Assembly: GCA_015179045.1 (NCBI GenBank)
Contig: WHUZ01000029.1
Coordinates: 496,001-560,000, forward strand
DNA length: 64,000 bases
Direction of reading: 5' to 3'
Origin: Kalaharituber pfeilii
Taxonomy: Eukaryota > Ascomycota > Pezizomycetes > Pezizales > Pezizaceae
The notes under the pieces were generated by a model. The model worked only from the letters and a program-made list of their open reading frames with translations, ran no database searches and was not told the DNA's origin. Below are positions 10,645 to 21,439 of this stretch, one piece after another. Numbering within the stretch: the stretch's first letter is position 1; every line of letters starts with the position of its first letter. The position numbers and the translations under genes were made by a program.

Positions 10645-11319
10645 GCTGAGAACTCGACGGCTGTTGAGTAACACAGACACCCGTTCCTAGTACTAGCGCG
10701 GCATTCGAAAACAAAAAAAGAAATACTCGTGGGTGGCTTTGCATTAAAGACAAAGTAGGGACGACCGGTCAGTGACCATAGTTGGCTGAAACACATATAC
10801 GTATGTAATTGAGCTGATTTCACAAGAGTTGTCCCATTACAGAGCGGCATACGGTAGGTACGGGACAGTGCAGGTACGTTGCAGAGTAAGATGCCTGCTC
10901 GTCGAAAAAAAGGTAGTCTGGTTCGACTAGCGCTGTTTCGTAGCTACTGTATGTGGAAATTCTGACGTCCTAAAAAACTTGGCTGCTCGGTACCACCTGT
11001 TAGTGTTTGTGTTCTCCAATAGCTGGGGACGAGGCTGCCCCAATAGAACCTATCTAGAAACTATGAATATTTGCCACGGATATGCTATGCATCATGTAGC
11101 AGTGGTATCCAATGATCCGTCTGTCGCACAGATGATTCAGTATCATAGGTTCATTGCTACCATGTGCTCAGCGGAAGGCAATTGAAATAACACTCATTGG
11201 CATTGAAGTCGCTCATAAGAAAGCAGGGAAAGCATTTATGCTCAAGAGTAACCGAGCCGTTCTCCTGGTATTGGAAATTCCATTGTTCCGCGGCAGACTA
11301 GGTCCCGGTAGACAACAAC

Positions 11320-13118
11320 ATGGCTGATGAAACGACACCAGACTGGAGAGGCGGCGACGCAGACGCTAATGGTATCTACCCATCACAGTACCTTCTTGGT
11401 CAGCGATTTATCATGCCACTTCCAGAAGGCGGCAAGAATGCTATTGCGATTTCTAGGTCACAGGAGATATACGTGACAAGCTTGTATGCTCTTCTTGTCA
11501 ACGCCATTTTTGCTGGCTGGTGGGTTCTCATGACCATAGCAATCCCACGCATTATTCCTCAGCGCTTTGCCAGTCAACCGTCAATTGCTACTATTACTGG
11601 TCGGGATATCCATGAGTCCCTTCTGGCCTCACTTGCCCTTCTGAAACATTGCTTCAGTAATGTGTTTTCCTACGTCAAGCGTTCCTGGGGCCATCGAAGA
11701 CAGCGCTTGGAAGATAGGCAACAGTTCAAATTTCCTTGGATTGACTTCATTATTGGCCTCGTCTCTCTGTTTCTTGCAGCTGGAGCCTTTGTCGGTGGGG
11801 TCGTTGCCGGTACTTATCTTCCAAAGCGCTTCATTCTTGCGAATGCTGCCCCAGCCAACCCATATACAGTCTTATTCCCTCATGGGAGCATTATAGGGGA
11901 CTCATATCACCCCCTGTATCCAGCTTTTCGTCTTATTTACTCCATGATGGTCGTTCGTACACTTGGATCTCTTGATATTGGAACCTTCCGTCAGTCCCTG
12001 AAACATCATGTCAAATTTCGGACCACCCAAGACATGACCATCGGTGGCCATGGCCAGACAGGCTCCAGCTATGGCATGGAATATTCCTATTCTGTGAGCG
12101 GGTATGAGATGGGGTTGCAACATGCAAACGACCTTAATATTACAATCGTTGGAAATTGCAGCTTTAAGTATGAATGGCCTATAATCGAGGATTCTGAGGC
12201 CATGATTATTTCACTTGGGCCAGCGCATGCGACAAACAGTACTCTCATACGAATTACCAAGAGTACTAAGGCACCAAGCGCACTTTTTCTTTACGATTTT
12301 GGGGCTCTAGATACAGCAACCGCTGGGTTTATTGTTATTCCGCAGTTGGGGGATTTAAAACTTCTCATGGAAGCCAGGATCCTTGGTATCTTTCAAAAGC
12401 TGATGAAGCTATTGCCTTCCAGCGGCCACCGTTACTGTGCCGGGAAAGGCAGTATTGGTCTTACCGAGGTTGGACGGGTACTATCAGAGATATAAAGGAT
12501 AACAAGGCTCCCATTCAACTTCCTGAAGCCATACTCAAAGTTCTAGAATACTATTTTGGCTGGAGCATGGACCCGGGCGGCTACCTTCTTTCACCAACAT
12601 ACAGCTTTGCGCATACAATCCCAAGATTTATGTCTTTACAGTCGTCACGCTCTCATGACACCTGGGCTTTAACCACAGGCTGGGATAAAGACGAAGTCGG
12701 CAGGCCCGTATATATACATGGGACTGATCTGAAGGCAGCAGAGGACATGAGAAGAATAGTAGAAGGAGCTTATGTAGCGATGAAGGAACTGTTCAGGCTA
12801 GGCACACTGAGTTACAGCATGTGGATGGATGACCATAAGATTCAGGTCAAAGATGATAGCTACAACTTCCTGCGTCTAGCAGATGGAGCGGCTCTCCCTG
12901 GAGCTGGGGATTTTGTCATTTACACAGAGGGGGCAACAGCCCTCAGGCTCGAGGCGTTGGTAGCAATCCCGGCGGTACTAGTATTATCGTGGATTATAGT
13001 GGCCATATCTCAGTGGTTGTTGCCTAAGCATCGGGGCTCACTGCGGGAGGGAGAGGGTGCATGTGGTGAGAGCAATTCGACCAGTAACAAGTGTGGAGCT
13101 CATGAAGGGGCCGACTGA
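11320..13118 (+). pseudogene. Frameshifted left copy of fungal membrane-protein gene
   Basis: Paralogue of the intact gene at 15917-17722; both start M-x-x-ETTPDWRGG. The reading frame runs from ATG 11320 and stays collinear with the intact copy up to FIVIPQLG, then breaks. The right copy has GGGTGGA where this copy has GGGGGA (12348-12352), one base short. After that point the original frame resumes (SHGSQDPWYLSKADEAI, GYLLSPTYSFAHTIPRFMSL, FRLGTLSYSMWMDDHKIQVK) and stays open to the stop at 13116-13118. No other disabling change was seen, so this is either a very young pseudogene or a homopolymer error over a live gene. Predicted topology matches the intact paralogue. Function unknown. Confidence 0.8.
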
Positions 13119-13249
13119 TAGTGTACGGGGTACAGATGAGGTAAGTAAGCATCATGTTGCCTGCAGTGGTTCGAGACTGGCCTACAGTTACGTATTTCTA
13201 CTTACGTGTTTGTGCACTGTATTTAATTTCATGTGGAGGCAAGCCTGCA

Positions 13250-13380
13250 CAACATCGTTGCGAGTGCCGGCTAAGAGGGAAGCGCACTTTGCATTGGCGG
13301 GGAAACTGAGTGGGTATGCAGGTAAAGGACAAGGGATCCCGCTGGGGTGGTTCATAATCGTACAGGTTTTGGGTTTTCTC
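13250..13380 (+). other. Candidate extra downstream exon of the duplicated gene (unit A)
   Basis: After the annotated stop, one frame reads HFALAGKLSGYAGKGQ then GIPLGWFIIVQ. Unit B (about 17848-17938) reads DFALAGILSEYANIGQ then GIPLGRFIIIQ in the equivalent place. Shared protein-level conservation, and GTAAGT-like donors near 13140 and 17708, suggest a last exon spliced on in the ancestral gene. The exact junction is not determined. Confidence 0.35.
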
Positions 13381-13534
13381 GCTTGTGCCGGTTACTTCTT
13401 CCCCTCTGTTTTGTTCTTCGAGTTAATTTGTGCTCACTGTCTTTGATTTGTACTTCCGTTCTACGTTCTCTCGTAAATCAATTATGTCCCATCCTGCAGG
13501 GTGATCCCAAGCCTTGGAATTTGAGGTATATGTT

Positions 13535-13567
13535 GGGACGACTTAGTCTCGTAACCAGGGGACGACT
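13535..13567. mobile_element. 15-bp micro-insertion with 9-bp target duplication
   Basis: TAGTCTCGTAACCAG (13544-13558) lies between perfect direct repeats GGGACGACT (13535-13543 and 13559-13567). Unit B at 18103-18111 has a single GGGACGACT and no insert, an empty site. The insert shares its sequence with the 19-bp insertion at 46585-46603. Confidence 0.75.
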
Positions 13568-14176
13568 GTCTACTTTTCTAGCATGCTGCCTTTCATTCAG
13601 TTTGACGTGCACCAAGCCGACAGTGGGGCGCTAAGGGTTGAATAAAAATCTATATCACTCTGCAAGGCGAAAGTACACTGCTGGTGGAGAAATATTCCAG
13701 GAACGAGGTAGAACACTGAGAAAGAGCGAGGAGGAACGAAGAGATGGTGGAGGTAAAGGGGTGGTGGTAGAGTGGAGAAGAAGGTATAGAGTAGAAGATG
13801 GGTAGTATCATAAGCCCAGATTTTCTTGGCATGCTTAATTAATTCGAAAACCAGTAGGTTAACTAGTGCAGTAATTATCCAGTGAACTTCACATGTACTT
13901 AAGCAGTAGTTACGAGGCTACTTAAATAGCAATAATAAGTTGTGTTAGAACTATTTAGGACAATAATACATTCACTACTTGGGCGCGAGACTACACTGCT
14001 TTTAGACCGACTGCAGCTAGGTTCGGTGCCGTTGTCATCCAGTCTCGACCCAGACTACAACTCAGTGGCTGACTAAGCTGGTTGTCATCGAGGTTAACTA
14101 TTAGTATTCTCCGCACAGTGTGTTTACAGCACATCAATGTAATCGCAACACATAAATACATAAACGCACTCCAGGT

Positions 14177-14580
14177 CTAGCTAGTTTTCACGTCCTGCAA
14201 GTGCAAATAAACAGCAAATCTCGGATACCTAAGTATAGAGGAGCATTTTCGCAGTATTTGGCGCCGACGCAGTAAGAAGGTAGAAAAACTAGTAGGAAGA
14301 AGTGCGAAGAGCAGCAAGTTGAAGTGACATTGGAAGTGGATGTGAAATGAGTCAGATAGCCCAGAAGGAGAAGATTCCGAACATGGTGCTAATGCGGCAT
14401 CTACGAATAAAAGACCATGGGTGGGACGAGAGACAACAAGTTGTTCTTGCTCGTGTCCATTGTCTTGATAGTAATATCGTATTTGTTGAGGTTTTGTTGA
14501 AGAGGTTGTGAAAATACAACTTCTACCCAACCGTCGCGCTGAGTTTGCATCTGATACCAATCTCACTAAAGATATATACC
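14177..14580. other. Conserved distal block of unit A (possible gene remnant)
   Basis: Nearly identical to 18785-19165 in unit B. Both strands are partly open. The plus strand in unit B reads KKCEEQQVEVTLEVDVN, then ESDSPEGEDSEHGANAAS, NKRPRVGRETTS and a stop, an acidic/basic low-complexity peptide. Unit A has one extra A (near 14347) that breaks this frame. The minus strand gives RLVSDANSARRLGRSC. I cannot decide which, if either, is coding. Confidence 0.3.
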
Positions 14581-14689
14581 TTACATAACCCCATCTTAGC
14601 TTCTAAATCTTTAGTTCCCATTAGGTTTATGCTCTTATGATACAAAATGGGCAGCCCCAAGTTTGGTTTGGACCCGCAAATCAAAAGCT

Positions 14690-14900
14690 TGGAAGCCACA
14701 ATGGAACCGTAACTTACACATTTTGATCAAATGCTTCTGTTTTGCACATTGACACGCAATTGTTAAACGAACGCTCAATGATGGACATGGACCTTTCGCT
14801 ATTTTAATGAACGGCTCTCGTCGCTCTTTTCTCTGTTTAGTTTTACGTTTGGCACCGGCCACCGTTTTGTCTGAGGTTTTGCGGTGTCGCAGACACTGTA
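14690..14900. repeat. Dispersed repeat, copy 2 (see 8600-8790)
   Basis: Matches 8600-8790 over about 190 bp with indels. It lies in the spacer between duplication units A and B. Confidence 0.7.
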
Positions 14901-15205
14901 CGCATCGCATCGTGATTTTCGGGATATGATCCCTCGTTCAAAAGGTACTGGAACGAGCGAGTAGTAGAGGGAGGCTAACGGCCGCGGTTAAGAGCTCGCG
15001 ACTGTTGAGTAATACAGGAGCCCGTTGTTACTGGTGCCGCATTAAAACTTCCCCCCCCTCCCCCTCCCCCTCCAACCCAGGAAAAAAAAAAAAACTCGTG
15101 ATTGGTTTTGTATATTAAAGGTAAGTAGAGTAGGGTCTTGGGCGTAACTGGATGACTGGCCAGTGACCGTGGCTGGCTGAAAACACACCTGTGTTTCAAC
15201 GATTA

Positions 15206-15275
15206 CAGTCTAACCTTGCTATACCGGATGAGTAAAAATCTGGCACTTTTCATCCGGTATAGCAAGGTTAGACTG
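15206..15275. mobile_element. 70-bp near-perfect hairpin MITE, pogo/Fot1-type ends
   Basis: Two perfect 26-bp inverted repeats, starting CAGTCTAACCTTGCTATACC, surround an 18-bp loop, with TA on each side (15204-15205, 15276-15277). The terminal sequence resembles the TIR of the pogo-like element at 57321 (CAGTCAGACCTTGCTATAAT). Unit A lacks the element at the equivalent site (about 10810), so it inserted after the duplication. Confidence 0.9.
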
Positions 15276-15519
15276 TAGCTGATTTCACAAGAGTTGTCCT
15301 GGGATTGACATTTACATATTTTTACCGCTACAGAGCTGCGGACGGGACAGTGCAGATACGTTGCCGGGTGAGATTGTCCGCTCGCGACGATTAGGGTTGA
15401 TTAGTGCTCTTGCACAGCTACTACTGTATGCGGAAATTCTGATGACAAAAACCTTGGATGCCCAGTACCCCTGCTACTGCAGTGTTTGTACTCATACTTT
15501 CCATTGTCTTCGGCTGTCA

Positions 15520-15617
15520 GACACAACTTGCCTTGCATAATAATGTGGCTACAGACTTATTGGTTGAATATGCAACCAGACTTAGGTTGAATATACTTAT
15601 GCAAGGCAAGTCGTGTC
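15520..15617. mobile_element. 98-bp hairpin element with nested micro-insertion
   Basis: Inverted repeats of 21 bp, starting GACACAACTTGCCTTGCATA, have one mismatch. Inside sits TGCAACCAGACTTA (15571-15584) between perfect 9-bp repeats GGTTGAATA (15562-15570 and 15585-15593), a micro-insertion like those at 13535 and 46576. No clear outer target duplication was seen. Confidence 0.6.
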
Positions 15618-15916
15618 TTGCCAGCCCAAGGCACAGAGAATACGGCTGAAGGCCGAAAATAGTAGAAAATATGGTATGAGCTACGGAAATGCTATGCATC
15701 CCGTAATAGTGGCATCCAATGATCCATGCTGCCGCACAAATGATTCAGTATGATAGATTTATTGGTACTATGTGCTCAAAGGCGGGCAATTGGAGCAACT
15801 CGCTCATAAGAAAGCAGGGAAAGCACCTATGCTGAAGGGTAGAACATTGGAACCGAGCTTTCATTCCCTGCATCACGGTTCTCCTGGTATTGGAAATTCC
15901 GTTGCTCCTGGACAAC

Positions 15917-17722
15917 ATGACTAATGAAACTACACCGGACTGGAGAGGCGGCGACACAGACGCTAATGGTATTTATCCATCACAGTACCTTCTTGGTCAG
16001 CGATTTATCCTGCCACGTCCAGAAGGCGGCAAGAATGCTTTTGCGATTGCTAGGTCACAGGAAATATACGTGACAAGCTTGTATGCTCTTCTTGTCAACG
16101 CCATTTTTGCTGGCTGGTGGATCCTCATGACTATAGCAATCCCGCGCATTATTCCTCAGCATTTTGCCAGTCAACCGTCAATTGCTACTATCACTAGTTG
16201 GGACATCCAAGAGTCCTTACAGGCCTCATTTGCCCTTCTAAAACATTGCTCGAGTAATGTGTCCTCCTACGTCAAGAGCTCCTGGGACCATCGAAGACAG
16301 CGCTTGGGAGATAGGCAACAGTTCAAATTTCCTTGGACTGACTTCATTATTGGCCTTGTCTGCTTCTTTCTCGCAGCTGGAACCTTGGTCGGTGGGGTCG
16401 TTGCCGGTATTTATCTTCCGAATCGCTTCATTCTTGCGAATGCTGCCCCAGCCAACCCATATACAGTTTTATTCCCTCATGCGAGAATTATGCAGAATCC
16501 ATCTCACCCCCTGTATCCTGCTTTTCGTGTTATTTACTCCATGGTGGTCGTTCGTACACTTGGATCTCTTGACATTGGAACCTTCCGCCAGTCCCTGCAA
16601 CGTCATGTCAAATTTCAAATCACCCAAAACACGACCATCGGTGGCCATGGCCAGACAGGATCTAGCTACGCCATGGAGTATTCCTATTCTGTGAGCGGCT
16701 ATGAGATGGGGTTGCAACATGCAAACGACCTTAATATCACAATTGTTGGAAATTGCAGCTTTATGTATGATTGGCCTAAAATAGAGGATTCTGAGGCATT
16801 GATTATTTCACTTGGGCCCGCGCAGACAAACAATACGTTTGTAAGAATTACCAAGAACGCTAAGGCACCAAGTGCACTTTTTATGCACATTCCTGGGAAC
16901 CCACATACAGCAACCGCGGGATTTATTGTTGTTCCGCAGTTGGGTGGATTCAACACTTCTCATGGAAGCCAGGATCCTTGGTATCTTTCAAAACCTGATG
17001 AAGCTATTGACTTCCAGCGGCCACCGTTACTGTGCTGGGAGAGACAGTATTGGTCTTATCGAGGTTGGACAGGTACCATCAGAGAAATAAAGGTTAACCA
17101 GGCTCCCATTAAACTTTCTGAAGCCGTACTCAAAGTTTTAGAGTTTCATTCGGGCTGGAGCCTGCACCCAAACGGTTACCTTCTTTCACCAACCTGCATC
17201 TTTGCGCAGATGATGCCAAGATTTATGTCTCTCCAGTCGTCACGCTCTTATGAAGGCTGGTTTTCAAACACAGGCAGGGATTATATAGACGAAATTGGCA
17301 AGCCTGTGTATATACATGGGACTCATCTCAACGCAGCAGACGATATGAGAAGAATAGTAGAAGGGGCTTATGTAGCGATGAAGGAACTGTTCAGGTTAGG
17401 CGCATTTTGTTACAGCATGTGGATGGATGACCATAAGATTCAGGTCAAAGATGATAGCTACAACTTCCTGCGTCTAGCAGATGGAGAGGTTCTCCCTGGA
17501 GCTGGGGATTTTGTCATTTACACAGAGGGGGCAACAGCCATCAGGTTCGAGGCGTTGGTAGCGATCCCGTCGGTGCTAGTATTCTCGTGGATTATAGTGG
17601 CAGTATCTCAGTGGTTAGTGGTTCAACCTCGGAGTTCACTGCGGGACGGAGAGGGTGTACGTGGTGGGGGCAATTCGATCCGTAGCAAATGTGGAGCTTA
17701 TAAGCAGGTAAGGGCCGGATGA
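15917..17722 (+). CDS. Fungal multi-pass membrane protein of unknown function, intact right copy
   Basis: A single-exon, 601-aa protein (start at ATG 15917, matching the start of the left paralogue; an ATG at 15890 would add nine residues). The N-terminus (TTPDWRGGDTDANGIYPSQ) is followed by a hydrophobic helix at about 54-78 (SLYALLVNAIFAGWWILMTI) and a second at about 143-167 (FIIGLVCFFLAAGTLVGGVV). A long presumably extracytosolic region of about 380 residues follows, with Asn-glycosylation-type sites such as GNCSF and recurring aromatic motifs (DPWYLSK, YWSYRGWTGTIREI, YSMWMDD). A C-terminal helix near 550-575 (VAIPSVLVFSWIIVAVSQW) closes it. I do not recognise the family. It looks like one of the lineage-specific membrane proteins common in filamentous ascomycetes. 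Codon-level similarity to the left copy shows that the protein was under constraint. Confidence 0.85.
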   Translation: MTNETTPDWRGGDTDANGIYPSQYLLGQRFILPRPEGGKNAFAIARSQEIYVTSLYALLVNAIFAGWWILMTIAIPRIIPQHFASQPSIATITSWDIQESLQASFALLKHCSSNVSSYVKSSWDHRRQRLGDRQQFKFPWTDFIIGLVCFFLAAGTLVGGVVAGIYLPNRFILANAAPANPYTVLFPHARIMQNPSHPLYPAFRVIYSMVVVRTLGSLDIGTFRQSLQRHVKFQITQNTTIGGHGQTGSSYAMEYSYSVSGYEMGLQHANDLNITIVGNCSFMYDWPKIEDSEALIISLGPAQTNNTFVRITKNAKAPSALFMHIPGNPHTATAGFIVVPQLGGFNTSHGSQDPWYLSKPDEAIDFQRPPLLCWERQYWSYRGWTGTIREIKVNQAPIKLSEAVLKVLEFHSGWSLHPNGYLLSPTCIFAQMMPRFMSLQSSRSYEGWFSNTGRDYIDEIGKPVYIHGTHLNAADDMRRIVEGAYVAMKELFRLGAFCYSMWMDDHKIQVKDDSYNFLRLADGEVLPGAGDFVIYTEGATAIRFEALVAIPSVLVFSWIIVAVSQWLVVQPRSSLRDGEGVRGGGNSIRSKCGAYKQVRAG

Positions 17723-18784
17723 TAGTGTACGTTGTACAGGTGAGGCGAGTGAGAATTGTATTCCCTGCAGTTGCGAGTTATGTGCATTGTATTTAATGTC
17801 ATGCGGATGTAGGCCTGCAGACAATCGTCGAGAGTGCCAGCTAGGGGTAGTGGACTTTGCATTGGCGGGTATATTGAGTGAATATGCAAATATAGGACAA
17901 GGGATCCCGCTGGGGAGGTTCATAATCATACAGGGTTGACGTTTCTCGCTTGTGTCGGTTATGCTACTTTTGTTTTCCGTGTTTGTTCGTGTCGATTTGT
18001 GCTAGCTGTCTTCGATTTGTACTTCCGTTCTAAGTTCTCTCGTAAATCAATGATGTCCCATCCCGAGAGTGATCCCAAGCCTCGGCATTTAAGGCGTATG
18101 TTGGGACGACTGTCTACTTTTCTAGCATGCTGCCTTTCATTCAAGTTCGACGTGCACCAAGCCGACAGTGGGGCGCTTAAGGGTTAGATAAAGTTCTATA
18201 TCACTCTGCAAGGTGCAAGTACACTGCCGGTGGAGAAACATTCCAAGAGCGAGGTGGAAGACCGAGAAAGAGCGGGAGGAACGAGGAGGTGGTGGAGGTG
18301 AAGGGGTGGTGGTAGAGTGGAGATGAAGGTATGGAGTGGAAGATGGGTAGTGTTCTCGTGCCCTGACTTTCTTGGCATGCTTAATTAATTTCGAAACCCA
18401 GTAGGTTAACTACATAGTTGCAGTTATTATCCAGTGAACATCACATGTCCTAGTACTTAAGCAGCAATAATAAGTTGTGTTAGAACTATTTAAGACAATA
18501 ATACATTCACTACTTGGGCACGAGACTACGTATGATACACTGCTTTTAGACCGGCTATAGCTAGGTTCGGTGCCGCCGAAAGCCAGTCTCGCACTAGACT
18601 ACGGCTTCGTGGCTGACTAAGTTTGTTGTAGGTCTAGCATACTACTGGTACCTAGAGGCTTCTAATGTAGTGGTGTTACGCAATACTGCGTACATGTATG
18701 TACAGTGTGTTTACAACACATCAATGTGATCGCAACACCTAAGCTATCATAAATACATAAACGCACTCCAGGTCTTGCTAGTTT

Positions 18785-19165
18785 TCACGTACTGCAAGTG
18801 CAAATAAACAGCAAACCTCCGATACCTAAGTATAGAGGAGCAATTTCGCAGTATTCGGCGCCGACGCAGTAAGAAGGTAGAAAAACTAGTAGGAAGAAGT
18901 GCGAAGAGCAGCAAGTTGAAGTGACATTGGAAGTGGATGTGAATGAGTCAGATAGCCCAGAAGGAGAAGATTCCGAACATGGTGCTAATGCGGCATCTAC
19001 GAATAAAAGACCACGGGTGGGACGAGAGACAACAAGTTGTTCTTGCTCGTGTCCATTGTCTTGATAGCAATATCGTATTTGTTGAGGTTTTGTTGAAGAG
19101 GTTGTGAAAATACAACTTCTACCCAACCGTCGCGCTGAGTTTGCATCTGATACCAATCTCACTAA
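18785..19165. other. Conserved distal block of unit B (possible gene remnant)
   Basis: Counterpart of 14177-14580. Here the plus-strand frame is continuous for about 65 codons (acidic, then KRPRVGR, then a Cys/Ser-rich end) and is preceded by an in-frame stop. Both strands have an open frame. Coding status is unresolved. Confidence 0.3.
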
Positions 19166-19233
19166 AGATATATACCTTACATAACCCCATCTTAGCTTCT
19201 TATTCTTTAGTTCCCATTAGGTTTATGCTCTTA

Positions 19234-19976
19234 ACACGATTACGTATTACGCACGGCTCGTCCCGGTACCGCAAACTCGTTTTGTGGGCATTCCCCTGCC
19301 GTAGCACGTGGCGGGAGACCACACAGTAGTTTTTCGGGTGGGTTTTAACATGTGATTTTGGAGATCTGGGTTAAAAGTGTACTTACTGTACACACAGTAA
19401 CGGCGCAGTGGGGCGTGAGTGGCTATGGGAAGGAGAGGTAAATATTTGGGTAAGGATGGGGAAGAAAGTGGTTGGAGACTGGGAAGAAAAGTGCGGCTGC
19501 GTAGGAGGCTGGGAGGTTGGTATTGGGACTTCCATTTGTTTACCTCTCTGGTTGCTCTGGTTACGATGTGTGTGTGTCTTGTTGTGCAATCTGTTCCCAC
19601 ATAACCACGCACCGCGCGGCGGGAGGGATTGGATGGAATGCGATGGCAAATCGCTCCAATTAGCACAGGATGCTGGATGCGAAGGCTGCTCAACGCAAGT
19701 CTTTTTTTTGGTGAAGAGGCTGGAATTGCAACATACGCATGCCTACTACCTACAGTAGTGAGCCCCAAAGTTGTAAGCTGCAAACATGACTGGCAGTGGG
19801 CGGCAATATACTGTACGTATATGTATGTGTACAATTGGCCACGGCTGGGTGCTGGGCGGTAGTGCCAATAGGATGGAGTCTTCGGGTCCGAAATACCGTT
19901 TTTGAAGACAGAAGATTGGAAGCTAGGGTGCTGGAGAAATAGTATTCCGGGTTCTGTTGTGAGAGGATTATTGCTA

Positions 19977-20044
<68 letters not shown>

Positions 20045-21439
20045 CCCTGCACCAGTGCAGTTGTGAATGGAAGGACAACAATGAGGCGACCAATGACGAA
20101 GTCTGGAAGAGTATCATGTATCGTACGCAGGCCTGTCGGGTTTCCTCACATGCATCGCGTCGTGCTCCTGTAAATTCTAATGGCAAGAGTGTTTGTTTTC
20201 TCCCCATTTCCCCTCCCAGCAGCGCTTCTTAAGGCCCTCTTCTTCTGCTTGTCTTTGTAGTTCATCAATCTATTCCATCTTGCCAACGATCTCCCCCGTC
20301 CATCTCCAGATTAATCGGTCTGTTTTGCAACTGGGTTGTGTGGACGATAGGTCGCAGCAGGCCTAGGGCAACCAGTCAGATTTAGAGTATTGGTGCCTGG
20401 AGACAGGAGGACAGGCTCGTTTGATTTGACAACGCATCATCCACACACAGGGAAACGGGCAACACATGGTATAGAGTACTACAAACGAGCACAACTTTGG
20501 GTAGATAGAGGAACCAGCGGACATTTAACAGCCTGGGATTGCGCTGACGCCTAGGATTGGCGCTCGGGATCTTCCTATCCTAGGCTCCCTATCCCCCCTG
20601 CCTGTCCCAAGCTGCTTGATGCCCCCGACAACAAAATAGCGAAGCTATAATCCGGGATATATTACCGGGGGCAGTTGCACTCCAGCTGGGGAAGCCGTCT
20701 TCAAAGGTGAGTGAAGCTTGACGTTGCAACGCTTCTTTTTCACCCTCGCCTTCATCACCTTCACGATCGCGTTCAATCTTCAATCCGAACTGCACTGCAT
20801 TGCTTGCTTGAATTCCTCACCGCACGCCCGCGCGTCCACACATTCGCACGACCGGGTATCGCGATAAATACGGCCCAAACTGCCGTCCTGCCTTGTCAGC
20901 TGTCGCTGGCGGATTGGCCTGGGCTGGGCTGGATGTGCCGCGCCTCCAGCATCCCGCTGCCGCCGATTGTGTCCTCTCTTCTATAAATATTACAAGCAGC
21001 GACGCTTTCTTGCGGGGAGCCAGAGTGCGCCAGTTTTGCGTCCAGCTGTTCTTGCGCCCACGGCGGAGCACGCAGTCGTATCGTTCTGGAAGCGTGGGGC
21101 AAGGCGCCCGCTGCCTGTGGGAGGAGGGAGCATATCGTCCCGGGCAGCAGCCCCCGGCGGTGGTGTCTGTGGGCGTCGTTCTTTGTTGGAGCCTCTCTGC
21201 GCTGGCTGGCTGGCCGGCTGCCTGACTGAGCTCGCCCACACCCCGCACCCGCCCCCCCCAGCGGCCGCTTGCTTTCCACCTTCATCCCCACTCCTCCCAA
21301 CCCCTCCAACTCCCACTATCACCTCCTTCACCGCTGCCCCTGCATCCCTCCTCGTTACTCTTTGCCCCGCTTGCTACAATCGGTTTACTGTCTTCCTTCG
21401 TGTGGCATTGTTCTTTGACACCACAATCCTCCCTCCACA
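19234..21439. other. Intergenic and 5' flank of SUN gene; contains T65 tract
   Basis: No gene recognised. A pure T65 run occupies 19980-20044 and is followed by CCCTGCACCAGTGCAG, a small palindrome. From about 20700 onward the sequence becomes GC-rich and pyrimidine-rich, consistent with promoter and 5' leader of the SUN-domain gene. The overlapping long ORFs there are low-complexity Pro/Arg/Ser readings on several frames. Confidence 0.45.

Larger units (their letters stand above)
10645..14638. repeat. Tandem segmental duplication, unit A
   Basis: Unit A (about 10645-14638) aligns throughout with unit B (about 14988-19233). The match covers the upstream flank (GTTGAGTAAYAC, CTGATTTCACAAGAGTTGTC), the membrane-protein gene, its downstream flank and a 0.5 kb distal block ending TTAGGTTTATGCTCTTA in both. 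The units differ by small indels and by insertions private to each copy, so the order of events can be read. Confidence 0.9.
14988..19233. repeat. Tandem segmental duplication, unit B
   Basis: Right-hand copy of the 4 kb tandem duplication, in direct orientation. It holds the intact 601-aa gene. Compared with unit A it has gained the 70-bp hairpin MITE at 15206-15275 and the hairpin block at 15520-15617. It lacks the micro-insertion found at 13535-13567. Confidence 0.9.
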
